Below, piece by piece: positions 12,105 to 22,654 of a stretch of DNA of 64,000 nucleotides. The notes below the pieces were generated by a model. It was not told the origin of the DNA. It did not search any database and saw only the letters and a program-made list of their open reading frames with translations. The position numbers were made by a program, and so were the translations under genes. The DNA comes from Juglans regia. Its lineage: Eukaryota > Streptophyta > Magnoliopsida > Fagales > Juglandaceae. Location: positions 22,349,098 to 22,413,097 of the forward strand of contig NC_049903.1 in NCBI RefSeq assembly GCF_001411555.2, written 5' to 3'. How positions within the stretch are numbered: position 1 is the first letter of the stretch; each line of letters opens with the position of its first letter.

Positions 12105-13412
12105 ATAATTTCTCATCGGAGTAGCTCATCACCAAAGGGGAGAGTAGATAACTCATCCTTTGTGTTGGGTGAAGTGAGGGATAGAATGGATCATCAAGAA
12201 ACAGTGATTAGAAATCTACAAGGTGGCAGAGATTGGAGACGACGTGAGTCTATTGTTGAAAATGGGTATGAGAAAGAAGAGTATGGTGATTCTCTTGTTA
12301 CTGGGCTTGCACTCAATACACAAATTAAAATGGATGATAGAGAGCAGCAAAGCGAGAACATTTTTCATACTAGATGCTACATCAACAACAAGGTATGTAG
12401 TATGATCACTGATTTGAGGAGTTGTATTAATTTGGCTAGCACTACTTTAGTTGAGAAATTGAATTTACGTACCTTGAAACACCCTAGACCATACATGTTG
12501 CAGTGGTTGAGTGATTGTGGGGAGGTTAGGGTAAATAAGCAAGTACTAGTTTCTTTTTCAATTGGGAAATACCAGGATATCATCCTTTGTGATGTAGTGC
12601 CTATTCATGCTAGTCATATTTTGTTGGGGAAGCCATAGCAGTATGATAGGAAGGTGACCCATGATGGGTTAAAGAATATGTACAGTTTTGAAAATGATGG
12701 AAAAACAATCAAACTTGCTCATTTAACTCCAACACAGGTCCATGGGGAGCAATTGAAGCTGAAAAGTGAGGTTGCTAAAAAAAGAAAGAGTGAAAATGAG
12801 AGTGATCCAAAAAGAAAGAGTAAAAGTGAGAGTGATCAAAAAAGAAAAAGTGAAAAGGAGATTGAGCAAACAAGCAAGAGTGAAAGTGAGAATGAGCTGA
12901 AAAGCAAGAGTGAAGGTGAGAGTGAAAGAGAGATTTAGCTAAAAAGTAAGAGCGAAGGTGAGATTGAGAAAAAAGAAAATGGTGAGATTGAGACCTCAAG
13001 CAAAAGAGAGAATGAGTTAAAAAATAATTATGAGGTCGAGAGTACAAAAAAAGATGATGAAAAAGAGGGTGACAGAAAAAAAGAGAGTAAAAAAGAAAAA
13101 GAGAGTGGAAAGAAAAAAGAGAGTGAAGAAAGTGAGAGAAAAACAAAGAGAAAAATGAGTTTTTATGCTAAGGCAAGTTTTAATACTAATGAACTTGACG
13201 TATCTTTGCCTAGTATTGTTGTTTCTTTGTTGCAAGGATATGAGGTCATGATTCCTAGCGGTGTGTTTAGTGGATTGCCACCAATTAGGGAGATAGAGCA
13301 CTATATTGATTTTGTGCCAGGTGCTTCAATTCCTATCCGACCTTTTTTTGAAGAACATGAGTCATTGACACACTTGAAAGGACAAGGTAAGTTGTTGACG
13401 AATGCATGCTAA
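12105..13412 (+). pseudogene. B1 gag N-terminus fused to protease and K/E/S-rich linker
   Basis: The usual ATGATGTCTCAT start reads ATAATTTCTCAT here, so the start codon is lost. The frame gives a short Gag N-terminus (VLGEVRDRMDHQETVIRNLQ), skips the whole Gag core and zinc knuckle, and continues into a retropepsin-like domain of the form LRSCINLASTTLVEKLNL, where families of this type usually show DGGSCTNVAS. The catalytic Asp stays inside the altered DLRSC motif. A TAG at 12636 replaces the Trp of GKPWQYD. After it comes a linker of about 10-residue K/E/S units (12775-13153), then SFYAKASFNTNELDV and the RT N-terminal motif IREIEHYIDFVPGASIP, which jumps directly to the RNase H end motif HESLTHLKGQ. 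RT is therefore deleted. A short deletion near 13395 breaks the frame. Confidence 0.85.
12775..13153 (+). repeat. Purine-rich 30-bp repeats coding a K/E/S linker in B1
   Basis: The plus strand is almost pure purine with regular T, built from units like AAAGAAAGAGTGAAAATGAG. Equivalent blocks are at about 18130-18570, 25215-25460, and on the minus strand at 40290-40740, 54770-54960 and 58870-59100. In family E the same place holds only a short K/E stretch (33330-33450). Confidence 0.8.
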
Positions 13413-14409
13413 GTGGGAGGACTGTATTGAGACTTTTCCTCATGTAATCAAGTACACACAAGGTAAGAAAAGTTTGGTGGTTGATGCTTTAGCAAGAAGG
13501 TATGTCCTTGTTTTCATTTTAGATGCAAAATTGTTGAGACTTGAATATGATAAGGAATTGCATGTTAATGATGATGACTTTGCTGGTGTATATGGAACAT
13601 GTGAGATAGCATCATTTGGTAAGTTCTATAAACTAGATTGGTACTTGTTTAGAAAGAATAGATTTTGTGTGCCTACTAATTTTATGCGTAAGTTGCTTGT
13701 GTGTGATGGACATAGTGGTTTGTTGGGTAACCTTGGTGTAAGGAAGACTTTTGTTGTGTTGCATGAATATTTTTTGGAATATCATTTGCCATTCAATGAC
13801 TTGTTGTATGGATGTTTGTGGAAGTATACTTTTTCATTCATTGAAGTGTTACATGAACGTTTGTGGGAGTACCATTTGTCATTCATTGACATATCGCATG
13901 AACGTTTGTGGAAGCATCATTTGTCATTCATTAATGTGTTGAATGAACATTTGTGGAAGTATTACTTGTCATTCATTGAGTTTGCATATAATTGGAGTGG
14001 TCATTTTGGTGTAAGGAAAGATTTAGGTTTGTTTCATGAATGTTTGTGGGAGTATCATTTGCCATTCATTGAATTGTTAAATGAATGTTTCCGGGAGTAT
14101 CATTTGCCCTTATTAGAGTGTGCATATAAAACCTTCCATACTACTATTTCTTATTCTCCGTTTGAAATTGTTTATGGTTTTAATCCACCTGCTCCTTTAA
14201 CTTTGATGCTTTTGCCTGTTAATGATAGGAGTAGCTTGAATCAACATTTTCAAATTTTTGAGAAAATTAAGAAAAATGCATATAAAATGGATCTTTCAGG
14301 TATGTATTATGTTTCTGTTATTTTCAATGTTACTAACCTCTTTCCCTTTGATCCAGATGGAGATTCGAGGTCGAATCCTTCTGAGGAGAGGGGGAATGAT
14401 GAGAACTAA
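13402..14409 (+). pseudogene. B1 pol remnant: RNase H tail, integrase zinc-finger start, 45-bp repeat array, integrase C-terminus
   Basis: A 335-codon frame with no stop before its end. It starts in the RNase H tail (KWEDCIETFPHVIKYTQGKK, then VVDALARRYVL), continues through the region before the integrase zinc finger (FGKFYKLDWYLFRKNRFCVP), and then, instead of the HHCC/DDE core, enters a run of about 15-residue units of type VLHERLWEYHLPFID (about 13757-14130). It leaves the array as the integrase C-terminal segment SPFEIVYGFNP and the conserved tail with FPFDPDGDSRSNPSEERGND, reaching the 3' LTR. No integrase catalytic residues are left. The open frame over 1 kb is striking for an otherwise broken element. 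Confidence 0.85.
13757..14130 (+). repeat. 45-bp coding minisatellite in B1
   Basis: Unit approximates GTGTTGCATGAACGTTTGTG plus GGAGTATCATTTGCCATTCATTGAC, 45 bases, so frame is preserved in every unit. Some units carry the longer insert coding FAYNWSGHFGVRKDLG. Other arrays: 23129-23447, 25466-25918, 27800-28095 on plus; 44530-45175 and 57850-58285 on minus. Confidence 0.9.
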
Positions 14410-15126
14410 GGGAGTCCTAGTCTTAAAGATATGTTGCAAGTTCCAGATGAGTCAATTACAAGTTCAAGGGCTTAAATGATGAAGATTCAGCTTTGATTCA
14501 TTTGATAAGCTATGGAAAGGGCAACAACATGACTTAAAGGCTTTGGGCACTTGAAGGCTTTCAATTTATTTAAATCATTTAAAGAACTTATTTTATTAGT
14601 TTAGAATAATTTGGTTTCTTATGGGAAGGACTTAAGGGGGCCTATGCAAGGGCATGTTGGGAAAATTATTATTTTATTGAACTAGGGTTTCAAAAGGTTA
14701 CACTACTATAGCTGCAACACTGTAGCCGCGGTACTGTTCATCCAGGGGCATTTTGGGTAAAAGAGACTTTATTTTAGCTAGGGTTTTAATTAGATTTTGG
14801 TTTAAATACTATTTGTAGCCTCATTTTCAGAAGTTTATGAAATTTGATGAATCTATTCATTGTGAGTTGAGTTTATCTCCTCTTGTTCTTAATTGAACTT
14901 TTGAACTTATCAAAGGTAAATCACAACTTTTGTGGCGTTCCTCCTTTGTAATCTGGGTTCTCGAGACAGGTTCTTCAACGGGTCTAGATTTTAATATAAT
15001 CTAGGTTCTTTAAACGAGTTCTGATCGGATCTAGGTTCTCCATCCATTGACTTGATTTTGGCTTTCTTGGGGAGTTTTCAAATTGACTGTGGGTTCAAGG
15101 GATTTCATTCCTGCGGGTTCATATCA
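14397..15126 (+). repeat. 3' LTR of B1
   Basis: Starts TGATGAGAACTAAGG within the end of pol and ends GCGGGTTCATATCA, 730 bp. It is followed by TSD ACAAC. Confidence 0.9.
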
Positions 15127-16124
15127 ACAACAGTCACATGTACACAGATTCACAAACCAAGCTACTCCCATAATCCCATCCTCCATCCAGCCCAAGGCTC
15201 AATTTCTAACCACAACTACGATTATCGGGCCCGAGGCCCTTCTCAACACAACCGGATTGCAGACAGTGTTAGTGATAAAATTATGCTCTAAACTTAAGGG
15301 TCGCATTGGAGAGGTACTTATGATGTGGACAGGCAAATCTAGATGGACGAGTGCGCGCATCAGTACGCAAATGGACAAGTACGGTTAGACAAAATTTGAA
15401 TGGAATATGAAAATTAAAACACAAAATAATTGTAGAAAGCTTACTGAGGTGTGCGAAGAGTAGCGGATTGGCGGTGGGGTAGTGGCAGAATGTGGTGGCA
15501 GAGGCATATTTAGCGTGACAGAGGGCTACCGGTGGAGTTCTCTCAAAGGGAATGTCAGATCTGTGGTGTTAGTGGGTGGAGGAAGAGATTCTCGCAATGG
15601 AGGGTGGCAGAGCATGGTGGGGCAGTAGCCAAACGTGGGCCTTAGCTCACGGGTTGGGATGTTTCAAAGGAAAGAGATTTAAGGGAGTGGGAAGGGGAAG
15701 GCCAGGAGTGGTTGTGCGACCATTGAGACGTTGTTGTTGGCGATGGCTCACGGGGGCACTGGATTGAAAAACATCCTAAGGCTACAGGAAGGGCGATTTG
15801 AGGGAGAGGAAGACGGTGGTGATGTATTTGAGAGAGGGAGAGGAAGCCTTGAGATGGTTTCTAAAGGGAGAGGCTTGGCCTATTTTTAGGCCAAGTGGGG
15901 GTCCTCGGCAATTGCAACCACCACTACGATTAGGGTTGGTGGACGGCGCAGGTCTGCAAGAGACCTACCCGTGGCACGCAACCAATGACCTCCAGAGGCA
16001 ATGAGCCATTTCCATGGTTCAAACAATCACGAGTTGCAGAGAGGAGGGGGAGAATCACAGGCCGCAAGGCTCATGGGTTAGGGATGGTGGGCAGTGGTGC
16101 AGGCTAGTGGTGGAGGGGCTCGCT
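15127..16124 (-). mobile_element. LTR-D fragment 3 between B1 and B2
   Basis: Begins with the B1 TSD ACAAC (15127-15131) and ends with the B2 TSD CTCGC (16120-16124). The part from 15430 to 16110 is G-rich on the plus strand, with several short frames (15576-15767, 15798-16004) that have no recognisable domain. The G-rich texture resembles 6300-7080 in LTR C1, fitting the body of a long LTR. I see no gene here. Confidence 0.6.
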
Positions 16125-16768
16125 GATGGGAACCAATGTGGGTCTACTCTTAAAGATATGTTGCAAGTTCCAGATGAGTCAATTACAAGTTCGAGGGCTT
16201 GAAGGATGACGATCCATATTTGATTCATTTGATAAGCTATGAAAAGGGCAACAACAAGATTTAAAGGTTTTGGGCACTTGAATGCTTTCAACTTATTTAA
16301 TTCATTTAAATGACCTATTTTATTAGTTTAGAATAATTGGGTTTATAATGAGAAGCACTTAAAGGGGCCTATGCAAGGGCATGTTGGAAAAGTTATTATT
16401 TTATTGAACTAGGGTTAGGGTTACTGTAGTTGAGTTACTGTAGCGTGTACTGTAGCCACAGCACTGTTCACTCAAGGGTACTTTTGGAAGATGGGGCATT
16501 ATTTTGGCTAGGGTTCTAATTAGGTTTTGGTTTAAATACTCTTTGTAACCTCATTTTAATCAGTTTATGAAGTTTATAAAATTTGATGAATTTATTCATT
16601 GTGAGTTGAGTTTTACTCCTCTTGTTCTTTATTGAACTTTTGAACTTATCAAAGGTAAATCACAACCTTTGTGGCGTTCCTCCTTTGTAATTTGGGTTCT
16701 TTTGACGGGTTTTCAACGGGTCTAGATTTTAATATAATCTAGGTTCTTGAAACGAGTTCTCATTGAGT
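16125..16768 (+). repeat. 5' LTR of B2, 3' end deleted
   Basis: Begins TGATGGGAACCAATGTGGG. The match to other B LTRs stops at TTCTCATTGAG, and the last ~100 bases, PBS and first part of the leader are absent. Confidence 0.85.
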
Positions 16769-17446
16769 TTCAAAATTATAGGGTTTCTTGCATCTCTAAG
16801 TTTGTCAATTGCTTGGAGTGTCGTTCCATTGATTATCTTCAACTTCATTGTCCATGCTTGTGTGTTTGAATTCAATTGATTGGTTTTCACAATTGAATAT
16901 TGCTGTTTGTGGTTGAATTTGAGAAAAGAAGAGAAAAGAAAGGAAAAGAAAAAAAAAATCGAAAAAAAAAAAAAGAAAAAGGAAGAAGAAGAAGAAAAGA
17001 AAAGGTAGTATATTCAAAGGTTAGCACATAGTTACAAAAAAAAAAAAAAAAACAGAGAATGAAAGAAATTTGTTGATTGAACCTTATCATCAAAGGAGTT
17101 ACATACATCATTAAAGTTGGTATCTTGTCTTTTTGTTACTCTTTCATTCGTATAACTTCCTTGATTCTCGGGTCATTTTTATTCCTTCTGTGTTTCTCTT
17201 ATTGTTATTTCTTGAACCTAATTACTAGTTGGGATAAAACAAGGTTGCCTTGTCTTGATTGAGTTCAATGAGTTCTTTCAGAACTTGAGTGGGAAAACTC
17301 TTGAAGTAGAAGGCAAGAGAGTGTGAGACTATTATTAGTAAAAAGCCAATTAAGAGTGAAACACGAGTGAAGTGCCATTATTCGAGTGTAAACACGTAAG
17401 GGAGCGTGTGAGGTTTTCCACTAACATTGTTTTTGTGCAGCATATT
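16769..17446 (+). other. Leader of B2 with A/G-rich simple repeat
   Basis: AG-rich tract at about 16920-17055 including poly-A runs, followed by the conserved leader blocks ending TTCGAGTGTAAACACGTAAG. No coding sequence. Confidence 0.7.
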
Positions 17447-19138
17447 ATGATATCTCATAGAAGTGACTCATTTCCAAAGGGTGTGGCAGATAACTCATCG
17501 TTTGTGTTGCAAGCCACGCAATAACAGTTTGAGCGGTTGAACTTGGTGTTGGGTGAAGTGAGAGATAGTATGGATAATCAAGAAGCAGTGATTAAAAATC
17601 TGCAATGTGGGAGAGATATGAGGCGACATGAGTCTAGTGTTAAAAATAGGTATGAAAAAGAAGAGTATGGTGATGCTGTTGTTACTAGGTGTGCGCTCAA
17701 TACACAAATTAAGATGGATGATACAGAGCAGCAGAGTGAGAACATTTTTCATACTAAATGCCACATCAACAACAATGTATGTAGTATGATCATTGATTTG
17801 AGGAGTTGTATTAATTTGGCTAGCACAACTTTAGTTGAGAAATTGAATTTACGTACCTTAACACCCTAGACCATACATGTTGCAGTGGTTGAGTGATTGT
17901 AGAGAGGTTAGGGTAAATAAGCAAGTGTTAGTTTCTTTTTCAATTGGGAAATACCAGGATATGGTCCTTTGTGATATAGTGCCTATGCATACTGATCATA
18001 TTTTGTTGGGGAAGCCATGGCAGTATGATAGGAAGGTGATCCATGATGAGTTAAGGAACATGTATAATTTTCAAAAAGATGGAAAAAAAAAATCAAACTT
18101 GCTCCTTTAACTCCAACGCCTTGGGGACCAACTGAAAGTGAAAAGTGAGGATGAGCATGAGAGTGATAAAAAATTAAAGAGTAAAAGAGAGAGTGATCAA
18201 AAAACAAAAAGTGAAAGGGAGATTGAGCTCAAAAAGAAGAGTGAATGTGAGAGTGAAAGTGAAATTGAGCTGAAAGACAAGAGTAAATGTGAGATTGAGA
18301 AAAAAAGAAATAGTGAGTCCAAAATGGAGAAAGAGAGAAAAATGAGAGAGAAAAAAGAAGAGGGTGAGACTAAGACCACAAGAAAAATAGAGTATGAGTT
18401 GAAAAATAATTGTGAGGTCAAGATTACAAAGAAAGATGAAGAAAAAGAGAGTGACAGAAAAAAAGAGAGTGAAAAGCAAAAAGAGTGTGAAAGGAAAAAA
18501 GAGAGTGAAAAAGAAAAAGAGAGTGGAAAGAAAAGAGAGTGAAGAAAGTGAGAGAAAAGTGAGTTTTTATGCTAAGGTGAGTCTTAATACTAACGAACTT
18601 GACGTATATTTGCCTAGTATTGTTGTCTCTTTGTTGCAGGGATACAAGGTCCTGATTCCTAGCGGTGTGTTTAGTGGATTGCCACCTATTACGGAGATGG
18701 AGCACTACATTGATTTTGTGCCAGATGCGACAATTCCTACCCGACCTTTCTTTGAAAAACATGAGTCATTGACACACTTAAGGAGACAAGGTAAGTTGTT
18801 GACTAGAATGCCTGCTAAGTGGGAGGACTGGATTAAGACTTTTCCTCATATATTCAAATACACACAAGGTATGGAAAATTTTGTGGTTGACGCTTTAGCA
18901 AGAAGGTATGTCATTGTCTTCATTTTAGATGCAAAATTGTTGAGACTTGAATATGATAAGGAATTGCATGCTAATGATGATGACTTTGCTAGTGTGTATG
19001 GAACATATGAGAAAGCCCCATTTGGTAAGTTCTATAAACTAGATTGGTACTTGTTTAGAGAGAATAGATTTTGTGTGCCTACTAGTTTTATACGTAAGTT
19101 GCTTATGTGTGATCGACATGGTGGTTTGTTGGGTAACC
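17447..19138 (+). pseudogene. B2 gag N-terminus, protease, linker and RNase H tail
   Basis: ATG at 17447. A TAA at 17522 replaces one CAA of the Gln run found in other copies. The Gag core is missing: the frame passes from RDMRRHESSVKNRYEKEEYG to the protease N-terminus NTQIKMDDTEQQSENIF. The protease region has DLRSCINLASTTLVEKL as in B1. A 2-bp loss near 17866 shifts the frame. LLGKPWQYDRKV, broken in B1, is intact here. The K/E/S linker (18130-18570) is followed by VSFYAKVSLNTNELDV, the RT N-terminal stub, HESLTHLRRQGKLL, and the RNase H tail to KLLMCDRHGGLLGNLGVRNTFVV, where the element is cut at 19139. The 45-bp array and integrase C-terminus are absent. Confidence 0.82.
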
Positions 19139-19177
19139 TTGGTGTAAGGAATACTTTTGTTGTATTCCTTACACCAA
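19139..19177. repeat. Perfect 16-bp hairpin at the B2 internal deletion junction
   Basis: TTGGTGTAAGGAATAC, a 7-base loop, then GTATTCCTTACACCAA. The left arm is normal coding sequence (LGVRNT); the right arm is its inverted copy and joins directly to the interior of the 3' LTR. It looks like a fold-back repair or template-switch product. Confidence 0.9.
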
Positions 19178-19826
19178 TATTTGATTCATTTGATAAGCTA
19201 TGAAAAGGGCAACAACAAGACTTAAAGGCTTTGGGCACTTGAATGCTTTCAACTTATTTAATTCATTTAAAGGACCTATTTTATTAATTTAGAATAATTG
19301 AGTTTATTATGGAAAGCATTTAAAGGGGCCTATGCAAGGGCATGTTGAAAAAGTTATTATTTTATTGAACTAGGGTTAGGGTTACTATAGCCGAGTTACT
19401 GTAGCACGTACTGTAGCTGCAACACTGTTCACTCAAGGGTAATTTTGGAAGATGTGGCATTATTTTGGCTAGGATTTTAATTAGGTTTTGGTTTAAATAC
19501 TCTTTGTAGCCTCATTTTAATCAGTTTATGAAGTTTATGAAATTTGATGAATTTATTCATTGTGAGTTGAGTTTTACTCCTCTTGTTCTTAATTGAACTT
19601 TTGAACTTATCAAAAGTAAATCACAACCTTTGTGGCCTTCCTCCTTTGTAATCTGGATTCTTGAGACGAGTTCTTCAACGGGTCTAGATTTTAATATAAT
19701 CTAGGTTCTTGAAACGAGTTCTCATTGGGTCTAGGTTCTCCATCCATTGACTTGATTTTGGCTTTCTTGGAGAGTTTTCAAATTGATTGTGGGTTCAAGG
19801 GATTCCATTCCCGCGGGTTCATATCA
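19177..19826 (+). repeat. 3' LTR of B2, 5' end deleted
   Basis: Begins inside the LTR at TATTTGATTCATTTGATAAGC and ends CCGCGGGTTCATATCA. It is followed by CTCAC. Confidence 0.85.
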
Positions 19827-20319
19827 CTCACAGTGGAGGATGCGTGGCACGATGCAGATGGCTGAGATGGCGATGATTCAGGGGCTCTGGTGCTGGTGAG
19901 AGACCAGAAGAGCTAAACATGGAATGGTGTTTAGCCCAGAAGAGCTTTTGGGCCGAGCTTAAGTGTGGAATTCGGGCCCAGTCCATGTGCAAGCGGTTTG
20001 TGGTGCTGGGGAGAGACCAGAAGGGCTAAACATGGAACGGTGTCGTTTCAGGTGTGGGGGAAAAATTTCTCCTTACCCAAAACAGTGTCGTTTTAAGATG
20101 GGAAGGATGGGCTTCCCTAATGCACATGGACTGGGCCCGAATTCCACACTTAAGCTCGGCCCAAAAGCTCACAACACCACACACATCTCCCTTTCCTAAC
20201 CTACAACACTAAAAGACCAAAACCAAAAAGAATAATAGAAATAAAATACAAGGAAATAAAATAAAACAACCATTAATACAATTAAATAAATAAAAACCCA
20301 AAAATTTTGGGATCTCACA
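19827..20319 (-). mobile_element. LTR-D fragment 4: 5' end of LTR D (minus strand)
   Basis: On the minus strand this LTR starts TGTGAGATCCCAAAATTTTT at 20319, directly after a polypurine tract, so it is the 3' LTR of a minus-strand element. It contains a perfect 50-bp inverted repeat (19942-19991 and 20121-20170) and a direct repeat of the GAGACCAGAAG...AAACATGGAA block (19898 and 20013). Confidence 0.7.
19942..20170. repeat. Perfect 50-bp inverted repeat with 129-bp spacer in LTR D
   Basis: Left arm 19942-19991 (starts GAGCTTTTGGGCCGAGC) and right arm 20121-20170 are exact reverse complements over 50 bases, checked base by base. The spacer holds two GTGTCGTTT copies (20041 and 20086). Confidence 0.95.
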
Positions 20320-20436
20320 TCCTCCCCCCCTTTTAAAAGAAATTTCGTCCTTCGTCCTTGAAATTGGTAAGCTTAATCCATTAATTCCAAGATAAGTTAC
20401 AAGATAGAACTCAAAACTTGCTTGAGAAAGGCATAT
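20320..20436 (-). other. Polypurine tract and 3' end of the D element
   Basis: On the minus strand the order is AAGGACGAAATTTCTTTTAA, then AAAAGGGGGGGAGGA, then the LTR start TGTGAGATCCC. This is the usual end of a Del/Tekay-type pol with its plus-strand primer. The preceding codons read NFKDEGRNFF then stop, similar to the C-termini of such polyproteins. The remainder of this element is not present: LTR A4 begins at 20437. Confidence 0.7.
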
Positions 20437-22654
20437 TGTGACGCCCCAAGATTCCGTTTGGGATCAGACGGACATCTGAAGCATCAGGACATGCAACACA
20501 AGGTTACCTGCCCCTGTTTATGACATATAAGATGCAATGCTCTAAACATGCATATAGCATTATATAATATTCGTAGCGGATCATTTTTTTGCTTGAGCAA
20601 TACTATGCACCAAACTGATATATCTCAAATTGTTAAAACATAATCCCTGCATACTTGACAAAATAAACATCCATGATTACAATACGGGTCTCAGAAGAAT
20701 GTAACCTCAAAACATGGGAGATTGGGCACCCTAATTACATTACCAAAATACACTATTGAGCCAGTTCATCGAGTAACTCGCATAACTTGACTAACGAGGC
20801 CATAATACTGTCCAAACACCTAACTATGGAAGCTGTAAGCTCCGCGTCGCGTTTACAGCGTCTAATCAACCTCCTCCAGTCTACTAGTGTTTGCTCCTTG
20901 CATTGATCCTGACACATCGCCTACCATTCGAGGGGAATGGTAGTTGGGACTACCACGGTGAGATTTGTAATCAAATCTCAACAAGATAACAAAAAACTTT
21001 CACACAGGTTAATGATGGATGCATGGCAGTAAATGAATGAATGCATAATCAAAGTGAATAATATGCATAACATAACATGAACTGATATAACTTGGACTAA
21101 AACGTGAACTAAACTAGAAACCTGACATGACATGAACTTGAAACTGAGAATTGACTTGACGCGACATGAACATGAATTGACTTGGATATGAACATGAACT
21201 TAAACATGACGTGAACTGATTTAGACATGAACGTGAACTGAACTTGATGTGAACGTGGAATACGTGAAATTAGAATCTTGTTTAATAAATTAGATTAATA
21301 AAGTGACCATACGAGTCTTACATGGGTCCCCTTGAGCAGTGTGTCCCTGTCGATTACTGCATCACTACCATGTATCTATAACAGCTGTGAGTGAGTTAAT
21401 ACATACTCCATAGTTGTTGTGGCCCCACGTATTCTACCTGTCGCAATTGATGTGTATCTCATGTAGTTTATGCTCCACAGTTGCTGTGGCCCCATACTTC
21501 ATGCTTCATAGTTGTTGTGGCCCGCCATACTTCATTCTCCACAGTTGTTGTGGCCCCATGAATTGTTTGTGCCATAATTATTGTGGATATAAGTGAAATA
21601 AAATATAGCTCCATCGGCGTTAGTGTCTGGCGTGCTACGGTGACCAGCTAGTTAGGCTTCATTCACAATCTGTTAATTTGATTGTATTTCATCACCCTAG
21701 GGAATTTCGCACCTATTTAGACACTCCATCGTGAATAAAGGAGTTCTACTAGGATATTGCCCCATCCTAGCACTTAAGGTCGTGATTGACATGACTATTC
21801 TCGAATACACAGACTGAATTTGAGACGAAACATGACATGAATAAGAAAGGACAAAAATCCTGACGTAACGTAACATAACATGAATGTAAGTTGACAGAAA
21901 ATATTTTGTAGAATGAATTAACATATAACATACAACATTTCGTAACATGGCACAACAATGTAACATACAATATTTTGTAACATGAGATAACGTGTAACAG
22001 TGAATATTACGTGACATAACATACATGTAACAAATGGCATACGTGACATGACATACTTGCAATAGATAAGAATGCATGACAGAATATATTGTGTAACAGA
22101 TAAGTATTTCGTGATAGTATACATCATGTGTAACAGATAATCATGTAATAACATGGCATGGCATGACATATATGACAACATACGAACATATTTGTAGTTC
22201 CCTTGCCCATCATGCATACACAATAAACTGATAGTAAATTAAGAACTAACTTACCTCGATCTTCGCGTTTATAAGTAAAACTCAAGCGCAATCACGAGGA
22301 ACTGAAAGTAGTGATTTCTAAAAGTTAGAACATAATCACTAACAATTAGAAATGTGAAAAAGAGAGAACTTAGAATAAAATTACTATTTTAACCTCTACA
22401 TGTGGGAAATGATCATTTTACCCCTAACTTAAGGATTTTACATGCTAACTAAAAAATCACCAAAATTTACATTCCTAATGTAAATTTTGTCCTAAACTCA
22501 AATATCAACTTAGAAAAATTTAAAACAAAACACACCTATGGAAAACTCACTATGGCCGAAACATCCATAGGCCATTTCTCTTGATTTTTGTTGCAATTTC
22601 TTCCAATTTCAAAACTCATGATTAAAAAAAAAACATTGCAATAAATATTTTCCT
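20437..22654 (-). mobile_element. LTR A4, partial, family A (minus strand)
   Basis: Starts TGTGACGCCCCAAGATTCCG and is collinear with A3 (50231 onward) through the CACAGTTGTTGTGG array (about 21405-21560) and the CCTAGCACTTAAGGTCGTG block, to about 22650 (TTTCAAAACTCATGATT). The other half is missing and a reversed LTR-B fragment follows. It is the most diverged of the four A copies. Confidence 0.85.

Larger units (their letters stand above)
10487..15126 (+). mobile_element. Element B1: complete non-autonomous LTR retrotransposon (B-alpha form)
   Basis: Two LTRs (10487-11231 and 14397-15126) enclose a PBS, a long leader and a degenerate coding region, all flanked by the exact TSD ACAAC (10482-10486 and 15127-15131). 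At about 4.6 kb it is too short for a full gag-pol. Gag core, RT, catalytic RNase H and the integrase core are missing, while protease and a 45-bp repeat array remain. Movement would need proteins in trans, most plausibly from a family-E-like element. The two LTRs differ at several percent of positions by eye, so the insertion is not recent. Confidence 0.92.
16125..19826 (+). mobile_element. Element B2: deleted non-autonomous LTR retrotransposon (B-alpha form)
   Basis: Flanked by CTCGC (16120-16124) and CTCAC (19827-19831), a 5-bp TSD with one mismatch. The 5' LTR has lost its 3' end and the PBS: at about 16768 it runs straight into leader sequence TTTCAAAATTATAGGG. The 3' LTR has lost its 5' end at a hairpin junction near 19177. 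Its coding content is the alpha type: Gag N-terminus, protease, linker and RNase H tail. Confidence 0.85.

Noticed and set aside
12775..13301. Ser/Phe/Leu-rich frames on the minus strand (also 40095-40718 plus)
   Set aside because: Reverse complement of the K/E/S linker repeats; low-complexity shadow of the coding strand.
13751..13942. Cys-rich frame (CCMNVCGS-type repeats) as a small secreted peptide family
   Set aside because: It is the 45-bp array read in the wrong frame; the coding frame matches integrase-derived sequence and continues into the integrase C-terminus.
13757..14130. CRISPR-like array
   Set aside because: Units are directly adjacent with no unique spacers and are protein-coding; this is a eukaryotic minisatellite.
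16400..16450. Interstitial telomere repeats (GGGTTAGGGTTAC)
   Set aside because: Only one or two TTAGGG-like units, always at the same LTR-B position; ordinary LTR sequence.
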